From Paramacrobiotus metropolitanus (Eukaryota > Tardigrada > Eutardigrada > Parachela > Macrobiotidae), in the NCBI RefSeq assembly GCF_019649055.1, contig NW_026570281.1, positions 496,001 to 560,000 on the forward strand: a stretch of DNA of 64,000 nt. Direction: 5' to 3'. The notes beneath the pieces were generated by a model that had not been told where the DNA came from, did not search any database, and worked only from the letters and a program-made list of their open reading frames with translations. The translations under genes were made by a program, and so were the position numbers. Each line of letters starts with the position of its first letter. Position 1 is the first letter of the stretch. This document shows, piece by piece, positions 27,205 through 39,500 of the stretch.

Positions 27205-29233
27205 ATTGAAAATCCAGATACTGTTGCTCTAGCAACGAAATCAAAAGAAAAACAAAAAACAACGGCGCATCGCCGCATACTCACAGCACAAACAAATCGT
27301 TAACATAACATGCAAAGCAAGCAAGCAACATATTAACATGCCGAAACACGAGAATTCGCCCTGTTCTAACAGTTTATAATACCTTTAACCTTATAGTACT
27401 ACGGTACTTCCTACGAGTACTTAAGTAGTTCTTCTTTCTAGTACTTACCTACCAGTAGTAGGCTAACATTTCGTGCTAATCATCTAATGTACGTACCTGT
27501 TCTCCTTTTTGAGCCAGATGCTTGGATAGACACCTGCAGAGCGAATCGTCCCAGTGCGTACTGCCTAATTATAACCCGGAATCCACAGAATGAAATAGGA
27601 GTAATCCCGAATAAACTGCAGTTACTGCACGTGAGCGAGATTAAAATGAAGACGGCATTCACAGCACGGTCGGATACGTATGTTCTGTCTGACAATCAGC
27701 GCCACTGATTCCACTGCGCAGTACTGACTCGGCCTGCTTCGCGAGGTCAAATGACGCAGCTGGCCGTCTACAAGACAGCTCTGTCTCCGGCCTTTATCGG
27801 CGCTGAATAATGGCATTGGCGGGCACGTATCCACCCACGTGAAGAATTTCTACAGGACCGATAGTAATCACACGGATCCCGATGCACCGAGTTTTCCAAG
27901 AAAATGCGAACAAAGGACGACGGTCAGCGCACTGGGCCGGAAGCCAGTCGCGAGACCGAGCGGGACTGAAACGACAAATCAAAATGTAAAAATGATGTTA
28001 TGCATGGTCAGAAATTGATAGTATTCGTTATAATGACGTTATTAACAATCTGTCTCAGAACAGTCAACATAAAAATGTTATGGCATAAAAATCGAAATAG
28101 AAAAGTAGGAAAAGTAGTGAATTCGTATTTACATAACAAATGTCCCCGACGGAGTGTAAATCTTATGGCCTAAAAAAGGAATTCTATTATATATAAAATA
28201 ATCATAACAAAAATTAATGTCTTCGACTCATTGTAAGAGTTATGAAAAGTTGGCAATATCTGAGTACGGAGCGGTACGAAGCGAACTTTTTTTCGGCGGA
28301 CTTGCCGAAAATTCGGTACGCCCGTATTCGAGTTCGCAATGCTGCTCCTTTTGTTGCGAGTTGTACTGCCCTCCGCTCTCAGAAACCCGCTTATAATTAG
28401 ATATTAGATTCGTTTTCGGGTCAGAAACGTGTACGGCACGATATCTCTAAGATAACTAAACTTATTGTTAGAGTTTATACCACGGACCAGACTTACTACA
28501 CTGAACTTAAAATTCTTAAAATTTAGAGCATTCCCACTTTTTCGAAAAGGATTCAGTTTTTTGGCAAAAATAGCTGTGCAGTGTGCATCCGAAACATAGC
28601 GAAAAGAATAAACTATTTGTAATTTGTGCGATTGAATGCGTAGAGTCGCCGTAGACATCAGACAAAAATCTTTTGATGCTCGTATCTTTTGGAATCCTGT
28701 TTTTCCTTATTTTGTGTGATTGGTTGGTGTGCTCATAATTGACAATCCTGATTGGACGTGTTGATCCAACTGGCTGTTCAAGGCGTTCGGTGGATCTGAA
28801 TGTAACGGTTGATTTATAACTTTACAGTTTTCACTTTTCGCTGATACGGTAATCAGGACAAAACTCTATCATCCCGGATCCTTCCTCGATGTTGTAAATT
28901 ATCCGGAAATTGCGTAGCTTTCACTTCTTCGCACTCAGTGGTTCCCTTTTTGAGATACCTTATGTGTTTGCACTGGTCTGGTAACTGTGCTGCCATTGAC
29001 TGAGTTTGTCTTTGAAACAGCGATCTATGCTTGAAGGTGAGCAGTACTGCACGCATTTCATAATGCAGCTCGAGGAGCGTCTTTGGTCCTCGACTCCTCG
29101 TTTACCATATTTCCGACTACTTCTGAGAGTATTTAAGAGTAGCTTGTTAAATCCTTTTCTTAGATTAAGCTATTAGCTATCCATGTTTCGGCCTTATCCA
29201 TTGGCCGTGAAACTATCGTGAATGGATGTGGAT

Positions 29234-29824
29234 ACGAGCGTTGCAGGTATTACAGTGGACTGCGAAAAGGTGTTACAACGCGCGCAACCAGGCACTTTTC
29301 TGTACTAAGACAGGCAAATTCGTGACTGGCCATCGGCCTGCTGGTATTAACACATGCACCTTGCGCATTTCCCAACGAAAACAATCAACCGATATCTCAA
29401 ACGAAAGAGAAAAAAATTTTAAAAATTTTGATACCAAGCAAGTTGTTCTTTATGGGATCTAAGAGAAAATCGACGCACCTAAAGTTTCTCGTAGACATAG
29501 CATACGATTTGAATCCACGGTTTGGATTCAGTTTTAACACAGAAATCGTATGCTTTGTCTACGACAAACTAAAATGGCTCGATTTTCTCTTAGATCTCGT
29601 AAAGGATCACCTGTTTGGTACCAGAATTCTTGAAATTTTGTTCTCTTTCGTTTGAGATATCGGCTGATGGTTTTCATTGGGAAATGCGCAACGTGCAAGT
29701 GTTCAAATTCTTGCGCGTTTCCTGTGTATTGGTCATTTGGTCTTGGCCATTTATTGGGATTGGACATTCGGTCGCGGACCGAATGTAACAGGTTTTCGCA
29801 GTCCACTGTAACTGCAACGCTCGT
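29234..29824. mobile_element. Long-inverted-repeat foldback element, copy B
   Basis: Two imperfect arms of roughly 270-280 bp converge on a loop at 29511-29542. The inner arms are perfect or nearly so (29483-29510 against 29543-29570). The outer ends read ACGAGCGTTGCAG and its complement, followed by TTACAGTGGACTGCGAAAA. The inner TTTCTCGTAGACATAGCATA matches the inner end of copy A at 17525-17547, and the AAGCAAGTT segment before it also has a counterpart there, so the two are diverged members of one family. It lies about 440 bp upstream of the first supported TACC exon. Confidence 0.7.
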
Positions 29825-30261
29825 CTCCAAACCCATTAATAAGCTGATAAGCCAGGTACGATTTCGGAACTCTCGGTCGTTCCTTCGCTGGGTTGTGTTC
29901 GAAAAGACCGCAACGTAGGATAAACTGTGAACTAGCCATCGTTCTTAGCCAACTTCACATAATATTTGTGGAGTTGCAGTCGATGGCAGGTTGAGCATGT
30001 GTTGGGTTTTTCAGCTTTGTAACACGGATGATGTCATGTCAAGTGCTGTGAATGTCTGGTGTTGGAATTGCGTTGGTATTTCTGATTGGTGTCTTGTAGC
30101 GTTTGTACTCACCTTCTTCATTTTCCTGATTTATTTTCTCTTCGGTCTGTTGCATCCTAAAGGTACTCACGTGGCCCCTTCTCGCGTTCGCGCTTTTGCG
30201 AAAGTTCCCTCAGTTTTAAAATGTGTTGAATTTAATTTTTCTGTTTTGATTCGGCTTCAAG

Positions 30262-33200
30262 GCGCCGTTCAGGAGGATCCTTCCACGGCCTTGGCGGACA
30301 GCCTGGTAATGGATCCTGTGCAGTCCGAGGCTCTTGCCTTTCCCCACCTGGCCCACGTCAACGGCCAGCGCGGTTCGACCCCCGAGGGCGATAGCTCCAC
30401 GCTGCTCGCCACAACGCCTGTGGCCGCCCCAGTCCGCAGTAAGGAATCCAGTGCCGAACCCTTTAGCGATCGCGTCCTCAAGCAACAGGCGGTGGCGGAG
30501 GCCCTGGCCTCCGCCAACATGGTGGACTCGCTGGACGTGCAGTTCGCCATTAAGAGCCTGGAAAACGGGTCGGGCGATGCGTCCACTCCCACGCTCGTCT
30601 CCGCCGACACGTACTCGCAGGATGTGGCCCGGGCCGTGTCCAGCGAAGTCTTTGGGTAAAGCGCTTGAAATGATTTCCCAGCATTTGGTTTAGCGTTGGT
30701 TGTCCAGGGAGAACGGTCTGGATTTCCTGGAAAATGCTGGTTCGACGAACGCCATAGAGTCAGAGTTGGCGCGTCAGTCGCTGTATCAGAAATTCGACCC
30801 ATATGTCGCGGAAACTGCCCCGAGCCGACCGCTGCCGGAGCCCGCATTCAAGCGTCCCTTCCCGCCGCAGAGCAGCACAGCCAATCTCGACATGATCGCG
30901 GCCATGCAGCACAAACGCGATGCCATTCTCCGACAACAACAGCAGTCGCAGTCCACGGCTGAAACGCAGCCGGCCCAGTTGTGCGGGATTGAATTGGCGC
31001 AAGTAAGCTTTGTTATCCGTTTACAATGTACATACTACATAGTGTACAGTGCGGAGCGGGAAAGTTGCGAATCCCATTTGGAAGCAATGCTCTTTATGGT
31101 ATTTATGCATTGCATCCGGCCGAGGCAGCAAACTCAGTCTGACCAACAGCTGATATCGAGAGTAGAAAATCTTTTGTGCACCTGTGCTGCGCGGTGAGTC
31201 ATGAGACGGTAGAGTTTTCCATTTTTCCCTGCACCGTAATGCAATGTTTATCGATTTTCGCCTGCCCTTCCCTAACTGACGGATGTTAATGCTTTTTCAT
31301 ACATTCATGTCTCTTACCGCATGAGCCATTGGCAGCGCATTCAGACGAACGATTGATCTGCTGATGGAAGAGTTTTGATAGTTGCGCGTGTATGTTTGCG
31401 ACTCATTGCTGAGGTCCTTGCCTCTTAATTGTGATTATGATCAGTCGTCGTAATCATCGCGGGTTGTGAACGAGTAATAATGTTTTTATAGCCGAATTCA
31501 CGGCCTGATGTTGTTGCTGATCGCGATGCAGCCGCTAATGTGAAAAGTACGCCTAAAGCTACTCCGCCGATCACCCAGCCGCGGCATCAGGTACAGAGTC
31601 TACAGACCGTACAGTCAGTGTGTGTTGCAACTTGCTCTCAAGTACTGTCGTCTGCCGTGTGAGAGAATTGGTTGATTTAAATGACGACCGGCACGTTTTT
31701 TTAAGTACTGGATATCTTAATTTTTTGGCCGCTGTATAATTTCTGTTCGACATGCCAAGAACGCTTCGACATCTGGTATGTTGCTTCGCTTCATGAAGTC
31801 CGTTTTTTTTCGCGTTTCATACATTTGTAGAAAGAACTTTTGCCCGACACATAATTATGATAAGTGCAAATTAGGTTTTCTGTTTCTGCAATTCTTAAAT
31901 TTAACGTTTCATGTTAACAGTAGAAGTAGGAAAATTACACAGTACCTCGTACCGGTTGACAGTAGTCATTGAGTCACTTCTGAGTAGGCACTAGGCAGTA
32001 GTATTCATGGTCAGTAGTTCTTTATAAAGCAAATATTCGCCAGACCTTCTTTTTATACCATACATAATTAAATTTTCGTTCGACTCAGTAACGACTGCAC
32101 GAGCATTCCTGTAGCAGTTGTAGTTTATTGAAATAGGTGTAGAGCTGCTCATGAGGATTTAATTGAAAGTAGTCGAACAGACAAACATTTGGCATGATAA
32201 TAATTTGTTATTGTACGACTACGTATTAAACTGGTTGGTGTGTGAATAACTGGAATACTCAAAAGAGTCAATACTCGTGTTGCATAGACGCAGACGCTGG
32301 ACAACTCTATTGCGCCGCCGATGAATGGTGGGGGTGGGCAACACGCTGTGGTAAATGGCAACGGAATGGGCGGCGAAGATGATGAAAATGAGAACGCTGA
32401 TGAGCAGCCCATACCGACATATCCACCGGGCAGTCTGGTTAGTCTGTCAACGCCACCGCAGCGCCCCGTGACACTGCGCACCAAGAATGCCAAAATGACC
32501 AGCAACAGCGTTCACCGTACCCTCAACCGCCGCTCCGTTCCCGCCGGTGTCTTCGCAGAGGGCGAGCACTTCAAACTGGCCATGGAGGACTCTCAGCCCA
32601 GCAACTATTCGGGTCTCCCGGATTTGCCACCGGTAAGTGTTTAGTAAATACTCGTTCTAACACTCTTTTTTGTCTAACTTTCGGATTATCCGTGACTGTT
32701 TTCTCTTGCATTTGTCCGCTTTGTCAGGTGTGGGAGAATGTAGTGGCCATGTACGAGGGCGTGGTGCAGACGCTGCTGGCCAAACTGAAGACCTTCCAGG
32801 AGGAGACAGCCGCGGCCAAACAGCGGGAGGCGCGCGCTATCGCCGACCAGGAGGAGATGCACCGGGTTTTTGTTTCCCTGCACGAGCGCTTCGAGACAAG
32901 CAAGTCTGTGATTAGCACCTACAAATCGGTATGGTATGCACTGCTCACATGCGTCGTCAGTGTGTTTGTTACACCCGGAAGTAGCCGTTAAGTGAACATT
33001 TAGCCGCCTGCCTGACTGCCATGTTGCTGCTTGCTTACAGAATCAAGAGATTCTGCAGAGGGCCTACGATGAGCTCAACGCCGAGTTCGCTCCGCAGCAG
33101 CAGGAAATGAAACGGTAAGTTGGGGAGAATTATGCGCAGCGGCTATAACCAGTTTTCCTTGAAGGCAGTGCTTCCATTGTGTGGAGTGTTGACATTATTA

Positions 33201-33565
33201 ACTTGAGAATTGTGGTGAGGTTTCTTTTGATATCATGATAATTCATTATTGGTACCCATTTTCTATCCATGAATATATGCTTTTCCATATATACAAGTAT
33301 TTGAGTCTTATTCTGTTCGTAAATTTTGTCAACCCAAAAACAGCATGCGAAATCCCGTATGAATTAAAGGACCAGCGATGGGGCGTGTATGACGTTGGGC
33401 GGTTGTTTGGAATTTTTTATGTGTCATTATAGTGTGCAAGCAGTGAACCGTATGGTCGAGATGAAGAACCGGCAGCTGGAAGATCAGCTGGAGAAAAAGA
33501 AGGAGGAAATCGCGGAAATGGCCAAGATTGTGGACGATCTGATCAGCGGCAGCAAGGAGGGTTGA
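30262..33565 (+). CDS. TACC: TACC family (transforming acidic coiled-coil) protein
   Basis: Supported exons: 30262-30655, 30708-31002, 31492-31590, 32294-32632, 32728-32928, 33041-33114 and 33433-33565. All phases close, giving about 511 residues; the true first exon lies upstream and is not identified. TACC proteins bind microtubules with XMAP215/ch-TOG and are recruited to centrosomes and spindles by Aurora A. The evidence is the family signature ESELARQSLYQKFDPYV, where the vertebrate proteins have an RQSLYLKFDPL-type motif. The last about 140 residues form a continuous coiled coil in the TACC-domain position, ending EIAEMAKIVDDLI, close to the vertebrate EELTKICDELI ending. Exon 1 and the middle exons encode acidic, disordered sequence. 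Intron 1 is only 52 nt. Confidence 0.9.
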
Positions 33566-33921
33566 AGCGCCCATCCCTTTTCGCTGTTGCTGCCGGTGGT
33601 CGGCGGTTGATTACGTATTGTGTTCCTGACTGAGAGTCTACTCACTGCTGCCTGCAGACTTTTGAATCTAGGTTTTTTAATGTGTCTGCGCTTCTTCGTC
33701 ATTTACAGATCTGCGCATTGACTCAGTCATGTTGTTGGCAAAAGCCGTTTTTTTGTTTACACTTAGATGCAGTGTGCTTCCAAATCCCCTGTTTTTTGCT
33801 TCTCGTGAGCGGATGATTACCCATTTTTGGAAATGTACATTTTGATTGGCGTTTTTCCTGTGCTCTTGATAATTCTGGATTTTCAATTTTGCAAGCTGTA
33901 CATTTTCGGTGGTTATGCCAG

Positions 33922-33927
33922 AATAAA
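33922..33927 (+). terminator. Poly(A) signal of TACC
   Basis: AATAAA, 357 bases after the TACC stop codon on the same strand, at a normal distance for the 3' end of this gene. Confidence 0.6.
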
Positions 33928-34170
33928 ATTTTCTGAAAAACAACCGTAGGCTGCTTAATAAAAAACTTGAATCATTATTTTTCTTCTGCATGAGTACAGT
34001 ACTTACTAATACCCAATAATTATTGCTAAATTTGAAAAGAATTTTTTCGGACGAGGAAGCGTGGTGCTAAAAACCGCTTTTAATGTTTTCGAATTTCGTA
34101 CACTGTTTGTGATAAACCGCATAGTTATGAGGTCATGATAATACTGCAAACTTTGATTGATTTATGTACT

Positions 34171-34285
34171 TAATTATTTAGTCCGCATTATTACTGTAAA
34201 TTATTACCGTATTTTTACTGTTACTCTAATTGTAAATGATTAATTATTTAGTCCGCATTATTACTGTCCATTCCGCATTATTACT
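34171..34285. repeat. Direct repeats, 70-bp period
   Basis: A 27-base block beginning TAATTATTTAGTCCGCATTA occurs at 34171-34197 and again at 34241-34267. A shortened third copy of its second half (TTCCGCATTATTACT) begins at 34271. It lies in intergenic AT-rich DNA. Confidence 0.7.
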
Positions 34286-34518
34286 ATAAATTACTGTACA
34301 TACAAAGTGTAGATTAGTTTACGCAACAACAGTAAATGTATATTCCCCACACATGCCCATACAGTCTGCGTGAAGACTATGGCAACATCCACGATGAGAT
34401 GAGGTGTGTATGACATGCAGTACTACTGATTCGCTTTTTCGTGCGATGGCGTAATTACTGAACTCCTGTACACGCGCCCACGGAAAACATCCCACCATCG
34501 CGGCGGTCGATTAATAAA

Positions 34519-35733
34519 ATGCAATCCAGCGAGCAGCATGACGATATCACCCCACCCACCGCCAAACTGGCCCGCCTGGAGCTGGATGGAATAGCTCCCG
34601 TCGCGCCTTTCTCTGTTCCCCACAACTTCCTCTCTGACGGAAATCCGTCCGATCTGGTCTCACTGGACACCCCTGCCGGCCGCATTATCTGCGCCCAGAC
34701 GGATGTGCACCGTGAGTTCATGCACATCGTCCTCAAGTCCAACAGCACCGACTACGGGCAGGGTGGAGGCGGAGGAGGGGGCGGGGCTTCCGGCAGCGCC
34801 AAGCAGAAGAAGCCGATGATCACCTGCGATAGCCACGAGGGACCCTTCCAGACCAAATGGTCGCTGCACTTCTATCCCGAGGGTCACCCTTCCAACTACT
34901 CCTTCCATCCCGACGTGGAGTGGTTCCCAGCGCAGTACGTGCCCGATGATCAGAAGTTCGCTTCGTTATACGTTCGTCTCAAGGACGGTCCCTACGAGAT
35001 GATCGAAGCGCGAATGATGACGTCAGTGTTAAGCGGTGAGAGCGACATGGAGGCGGCCCTAGCCACCAACATGGAGCGCTTCATGCTGTGCCCGCGCATG
35101 AAGGTCGACGAGTTCCACCGGGAGGCTGCCGGCCACGGTTGGCCCAAGCTGTGCCTGACTAACAGCCTCAAGAACTTCGCCGGGGGATTCATCTGTGTCG
35201 TGTCGCTGCAGGTGCTCCAACCGGCCAGCGCCGGCAGCCCCGTAACCGGTGTCCGCCGAGCCCCCATCCCCATTCGCCGCTACGGTGACCTCGGGCAGGA
35301 ACAGGAAGTACCCTGTATCGTCCGCCTGCGGGAGAGCACTACCCAAGGGGACGCCGTTCTTCAGGCGGCGGACTGGCAGTATGTTCACGCCCACCGCTTC
35401 GTATTGGCCGCCCGCAGCACCTACTTCCGGGGACTGTTGGCCGCCGACCAGGGCGTGCCCTTTGTGTATAAGAGTGAGCACACGCTAGAGGAGCTCAATT
35501 ACCTGTTGGACATGCTGTATTTAAACAAGCTACCGCCCCGGGATACGGCGCTCAGTGTGCGGTTGCATGATTTAGCGGTTATGTACGAGTTGACCTTTAT
35601 AGCCACGGTGTTGGCTGAAGAAATTGGGGGGCCTTATGGCAGTGATAGCATCGAGTCTGGCATGCTCAGTGCCACGACGTCCAGTGAATCGATGACGAGA
35701 CCGGTTAATCCGTACGAAGAATTCAGAATCTGA
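34519..35733 (+). CDS. Intronless MATH-BTB domain protein (SPOP-like)
   Basis: A single 404-residue frame from ATG 34519 to a stop at 35733. A serine/proline-containing N-terminus and a glycine run (about residues 76-86) lead into a MATH-like beta-sandwich (about 110-238, from FQTKWSLHFYPEGHP to FICVVSLQVL). A BTB/POZ fold follows (about 280-375, DWQYVHAHRFVLAARSTYFR). In the family, MATH binds substrates and BTB binds cullin-3, making it a substrate adaptor of a CUL3 ubiquitin ligase. The MATH part is divergent and the C-terminal 3-box region of SPOP is not clear, so I do not claim orthology. Unlike its neighbours it has no intron, which fits retroposition or membership of an expanded MATH-BTB family. 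AATAAA lies at 35978. Confidence 0.85.
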   Translation: MQSSEQHDDITPPTAKLARLELDGIAPVAPFSVPHNFLSDGNPSDLVSLDTPAGRIICAQTDVHREFMHIVLKSNSTDYGQGGGGGGGGASGSAKQKKPMITCDSHEGPFQTKWSLHFYPEGHPSNYSFHPDVEWFPAQYVPDDQKFASLYVRLKDGPYEMIEARMMTSVLSGESDMEAALATNMERFMLCPRMKVDEFHREAAGHGWPKLCLTNSLKNFAGGFICVVSLQVLQPASAGSPVTGVRRAPIPIRRYGDLGQEQEVPCIVRLRESTTQGDAVLQAADWQYVHAHRFVLAARSTYFRGLLAADQGVPFVYKSEHTLEELNYLLDMLYLNKLPPRDTALSVRLHDLAVMYELTFIATVLAEEIGGPYGSDSIESGMLSATTSSESMTRPVNPYEEFRI

Positions 35734-36530
35734 AAAGCAGATAAAGCTGTAATCCACCTGTACCTCGCTAAAATCTTACTAAACGTAAATTTTCGCGAAT
35801 GCATTTATTGTAGCTTGTAAATTACAGTAAAGCTGGACAAAGTACAAGTACATATAAAGTTATTTATCATAAAAATTCACACGAATACGAGTATAGTAAG
35901 TATGTGATTAATGCTTCCAGAATGCTTCAAGTCAGTTCAAGAAGCCTTAAACCTATCTAAGAATTCCATAGAACCCAAATAAAAACGGACAAAAGTTATA
36001 AAAATTTTATCAAAATAGCCGCCAGCAGCCACAAAATAGCGGCGTATCTATGTATATGACGTATAAACTATAAAGTACCATCAGCGGTACGCGGTGTCGC
36101 AATGGCAAACACCGCAGCATCAGCGTGGCCGTGTCTCACGGCACTTCCGGTGCAAACTTTCGGTGAGTTCATTGCAAGTTCGCAACTTACGAAGGAGTCC
36201 AGAGAGTAAAAATTCGAAATCACCAAAATGACGAAATCTGCTGTTGCAGAAATGCGGGAATCGTAAAAGTGTTATAGATTTAATATTTATTATAATTCTT
36301 TATAGCTTTTGCATACTTAGTTTCAGCGGAAGTGTATCTTCACTGGTAACGGGATTTCTTATCACTACTTACACTTACAGGAAGTTTGTTGATTTCTGAC
36401 AGAATAGTCGACGGTGAATGAATGTAGGCGTGCATAACTGGAAATTTGGAGTAATCTTCTGTCTGCGTCATAATCTGTTCACAGGTCTGTGAGCAGCCTG
36501 TTGTGGTGCTCTGTCGCCAGTTTCGTGATC
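35734..36530. other. Intergenic gap before LTN1
   Basis: It carries the 3' end of the MATH-BTB gene (AATAAA at 35978-35983) and, nearer 36,530, the presumed promoter and leader of LTN1. No coding frame is supported. Confidence 0.55.
35978..35983 (+). terminator. Poly(A) signal of the MATH-BTB gene
   Basis: AATAAA 245 bases after the stop codon, on the same strand. Confidence 0.55.
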
Positions 36531-39500
36531 ATGTCGAAGGACGTGGACCTGATGGGCAGCGAGCGGACTGGCGGGGGTAAGGGGAAGAAGAAGCCGTCGG
36601 GCAAACAGCAGCGCGTCAATCCGATGGGCAGCTGGGGCGCCCAGAGACTTCTGGAGGAGGATCGACTCAAGAATCCCGCTGCTGTGCAGTCTACGACGCA
36701 GACCCTCATCGAAGAAGGGTACAATGCAATCATCCGCATCGCGCTCTCTGTTTCTGCCACGGTGGAGCAGGAACAGACACTCATGATAACGCCGTGTGCT
36801 TCGTAGGTTTATGCCGTCCCGACAGCTGCTGGAAGTGGGATTCTTGGACGATAATCTGTACGAATGTCTGTCGCGGATGGAGAAAAAAGATCCGGCGACA
36901 AAAGCCAAAGCGCTGCTGGATTTCCTTCAGTTGCTTCCCACGAAGAGCGTCGACAAGCTGCTCAATACGCGAACATTCTGGGCAAGACAGTTTGTCAGGT
37001 GAGCGTGGCGACATTGCAGTGCGGTGCAGTATAAAAATTACCTGCTTGATTCGGAGATCGTCGAAATAATTGTAAGAAGTAGAATTTATGGTTTCTGTTT
37101 CTGCCGATTTTTTATTGAATGTCGCATAGTTGTGTTCTGCTGCATTTATGTAGATGCACTGAATTATCAGTTAAAGTTTGTTGATATATGCAATATGTCT
37201 CTGGAAATTTTAAAAATTTACGGAATTTATGAATGGAGTGAAGAGAAAATAATCTTGTTAGGAGTGTTGTGAAAGAGAGCTTGTATTCAGTTTAAAGCAT
37301 TTAGAAATGCGTAGTGCCGATTACGTTACCTTTTCTAAATTGATCTACAAAATTTTGGGAATTTTCATTGTATGAGATTGTGGTGTTCGTGCAGCTGCAT
37401 GGAGGACGACGATCCGCGCATCCGCGAATCGGCGTGCCGATGCCAGGAGCGCTACATCTCTCTGCTGAAGAAGGACACCCTGCCCATCCTGCCGACCATC
37501 ATCGGACCGTGGTGGCTGGCGCAGTACCAGATGCACGCCGGCGCTGCGGCCGCCGCCCGTTCCGCCTTCCACAGCGCTTTCAGCGAGGTCAAACGCCCGG
37601 AAGTCCTGCGCTCGGCCGCAACGCCCATCTTCTCCCTCCTTCAACGCCGCATCCTCCCCTTATCCCCCCACGAAAAAGCCACAAAAAAGGGGGAAAAGGG
37701 AGAAGTCAGTGAGGAACAGCAACAGCGGATGGCTGAGGCGTTGGAAGCCATGGCGGGCTTTGTGCGGACGCTCAACGAAAAGGGTCTCAGCGAAGTGGAA
37801 CCGCGCTTCACGGAGCTGATGGAACGGCCGGAGTTCTGGAAGGTGGTGAAATTGAGTAGTCCCAAAGTTCGGCAGGCTTTCTTCGAGTTGCAACGGGCAC
37901 TGTGGGAAAAGATGGAAAATGTAGCGAAGGTTTTTGTCAAGGAGAACATCACCGCCGTTGTCGGTGCGTATTTTTTTCAAAAAATAAATTTTTAGTAATG
38001 TTAAATTTTTGTTCACAGTTTCTAAAATATAATATTACATATCTGTAAAAAATTTGTCTGGAAGTTTTGCAAGTACGAGTTTTCTTTAATTTTAGGTAAC
38101 CTGCATGAGCGTGATAATCGTGCCGCAATGGCGACGTGGAGCCTTTTCCTCTTGATCATGAGCAAAACCGATGAATGGAGTAGCGTGCTGGATTTGCAGA
38201 AAACCATCATTCCGAAAGTGCTGTCCTTGTTAAAGAACGCCGGTTTTGGCACGGCCGCCAGTACATTTCCTTTCCTCGTGGTGTTTCTGGAGAAGGTCCC
38301 CAACAAAACGCCGGACTTTTTGTCGTCATTCCTTGGAGCGCTCATTCAGGGTCTGTCGGCGGAAAATGTGCGGAGTAGCATATTGCTGGCAGTTTGCACG
38401 GCAGCGACGGAGTGCTTCGGTTACATCGCTAAGAAAGTCGATGCCGAAATTGCCAAGCAAGTTTCCTAGTAAAATATTCAGTCATCAATGTCCCATAGAT
38501 TTTATTTGCCGTTTCGGCGAAATTTTGTTAGTGATTGATTTTCCTTAGTGATTGTTTTTTGTATTTTTCAACCACATTTTTTTGTATTTTACTTTTAGAG
38601 CTTTAGTCGAAAAATATCTGAAACCATTGGTCCAGGACTCGTTAGTGGGAACCTCCAACGTCATCAAAGGCGCCGACATTCTACTGAAAATGGTACTAAC
38701 GTGGCTAAAGGACAAGCAGGGCGAAAGCCGGCGCGAGCTGGCGGAAGATGTCCTTGTGGGAGTGGCTGACAAACTTCGCTATACATCCCCGGAAACAGTG
38801 CTGTCGCCACGTACACAGAAATGGTTGGACTGTTTCTTTCATGCCGGAAAGCTGGCGTTCCCGTACCCCAGCAGTCCACAGGCGCAATTGACCGAAGCCG
38901 TGGAAACATATGAAAGCTTGCAGGTGAAATCGCTAAGAGTGTTTTTCAAGGGGTTGATTCTGAAACTCATGTTTCTAGGAAATTCTTTACCAGTTATTGC
39001 GCTTATCCTTCCTGGCGCTGAAAAACGGGAACACGGAACAGGGGAAATCTTTTTTGATTATTTTACGTAATATTTCTTCCCCGGTGCTATACACCCGTTT
39101 GAAAAGTTTTATTGAAGACCAGCCGACATCATCTTCCCCACAGTTAACCATTTTCACCGCATTATCCCAAAACATCGAAACAGAACTCTTATGTCTGCTT
39201 TTGCAAGACTGCCGAGACGATACCGATTCGCAGACCATTTTCCGCTGCGTCTGGGATGCAGCGACGGATAAGATCGGTCTTCTGCAGGCGCTGGAGAAGC
39301 ATGGTGGTTTCTTTATCATCGAACGCTATGGCACCGCGGCACACATGGAAGACCTGCTTGTTCTGGCTGAGAACCTCATCCGCACCCAGGAAATTAGCAA
39401 TTTGGGCAAGTTGCTGGCGTTGGTGGTGCGGCTGCAGGGCGCCATCGACACGGGGCGGTTGCTGCGGAGAGTGCAGGCGCTGGAACACCGGATGCAGTTG

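Larger units (their letters stand above)
20786..29233. other. Gene-poor region upstream of the zinc-finger gene
   Basis: Over 8 kb with only weak, unsupported open frames. The first 1-2 kb beyond 20785 probably contains the promoter and untranslated leader of the minus-strand zinc-finger gene. The rest holds a MITE (22752-22982), a short coding-like fragment beside it, and a 20-bp perfect palindrome (27185-27204). Nothing else stands out by eye. Confidence 0.45.
33566..34518. other. Intergenic gap between TACC and the MATH-BTB gene
   Basis: It holds the 3' untranslated region of TACC with AATAAA at 33922-33927, then AT-rich sequence with a 27-bp direct repeat (34171-34197 and 34241-34267). 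No coding frame is supported. Confidence 0.55.

Noticed and set aside
29991-30261. The TACC frame extended upstream to an ATG at about 29996, including a hydrophobic stretch
   Set aside because: The upstream part is AT-rich and unlike TACC proteins; an acceptor at 30261 explains the frame better.
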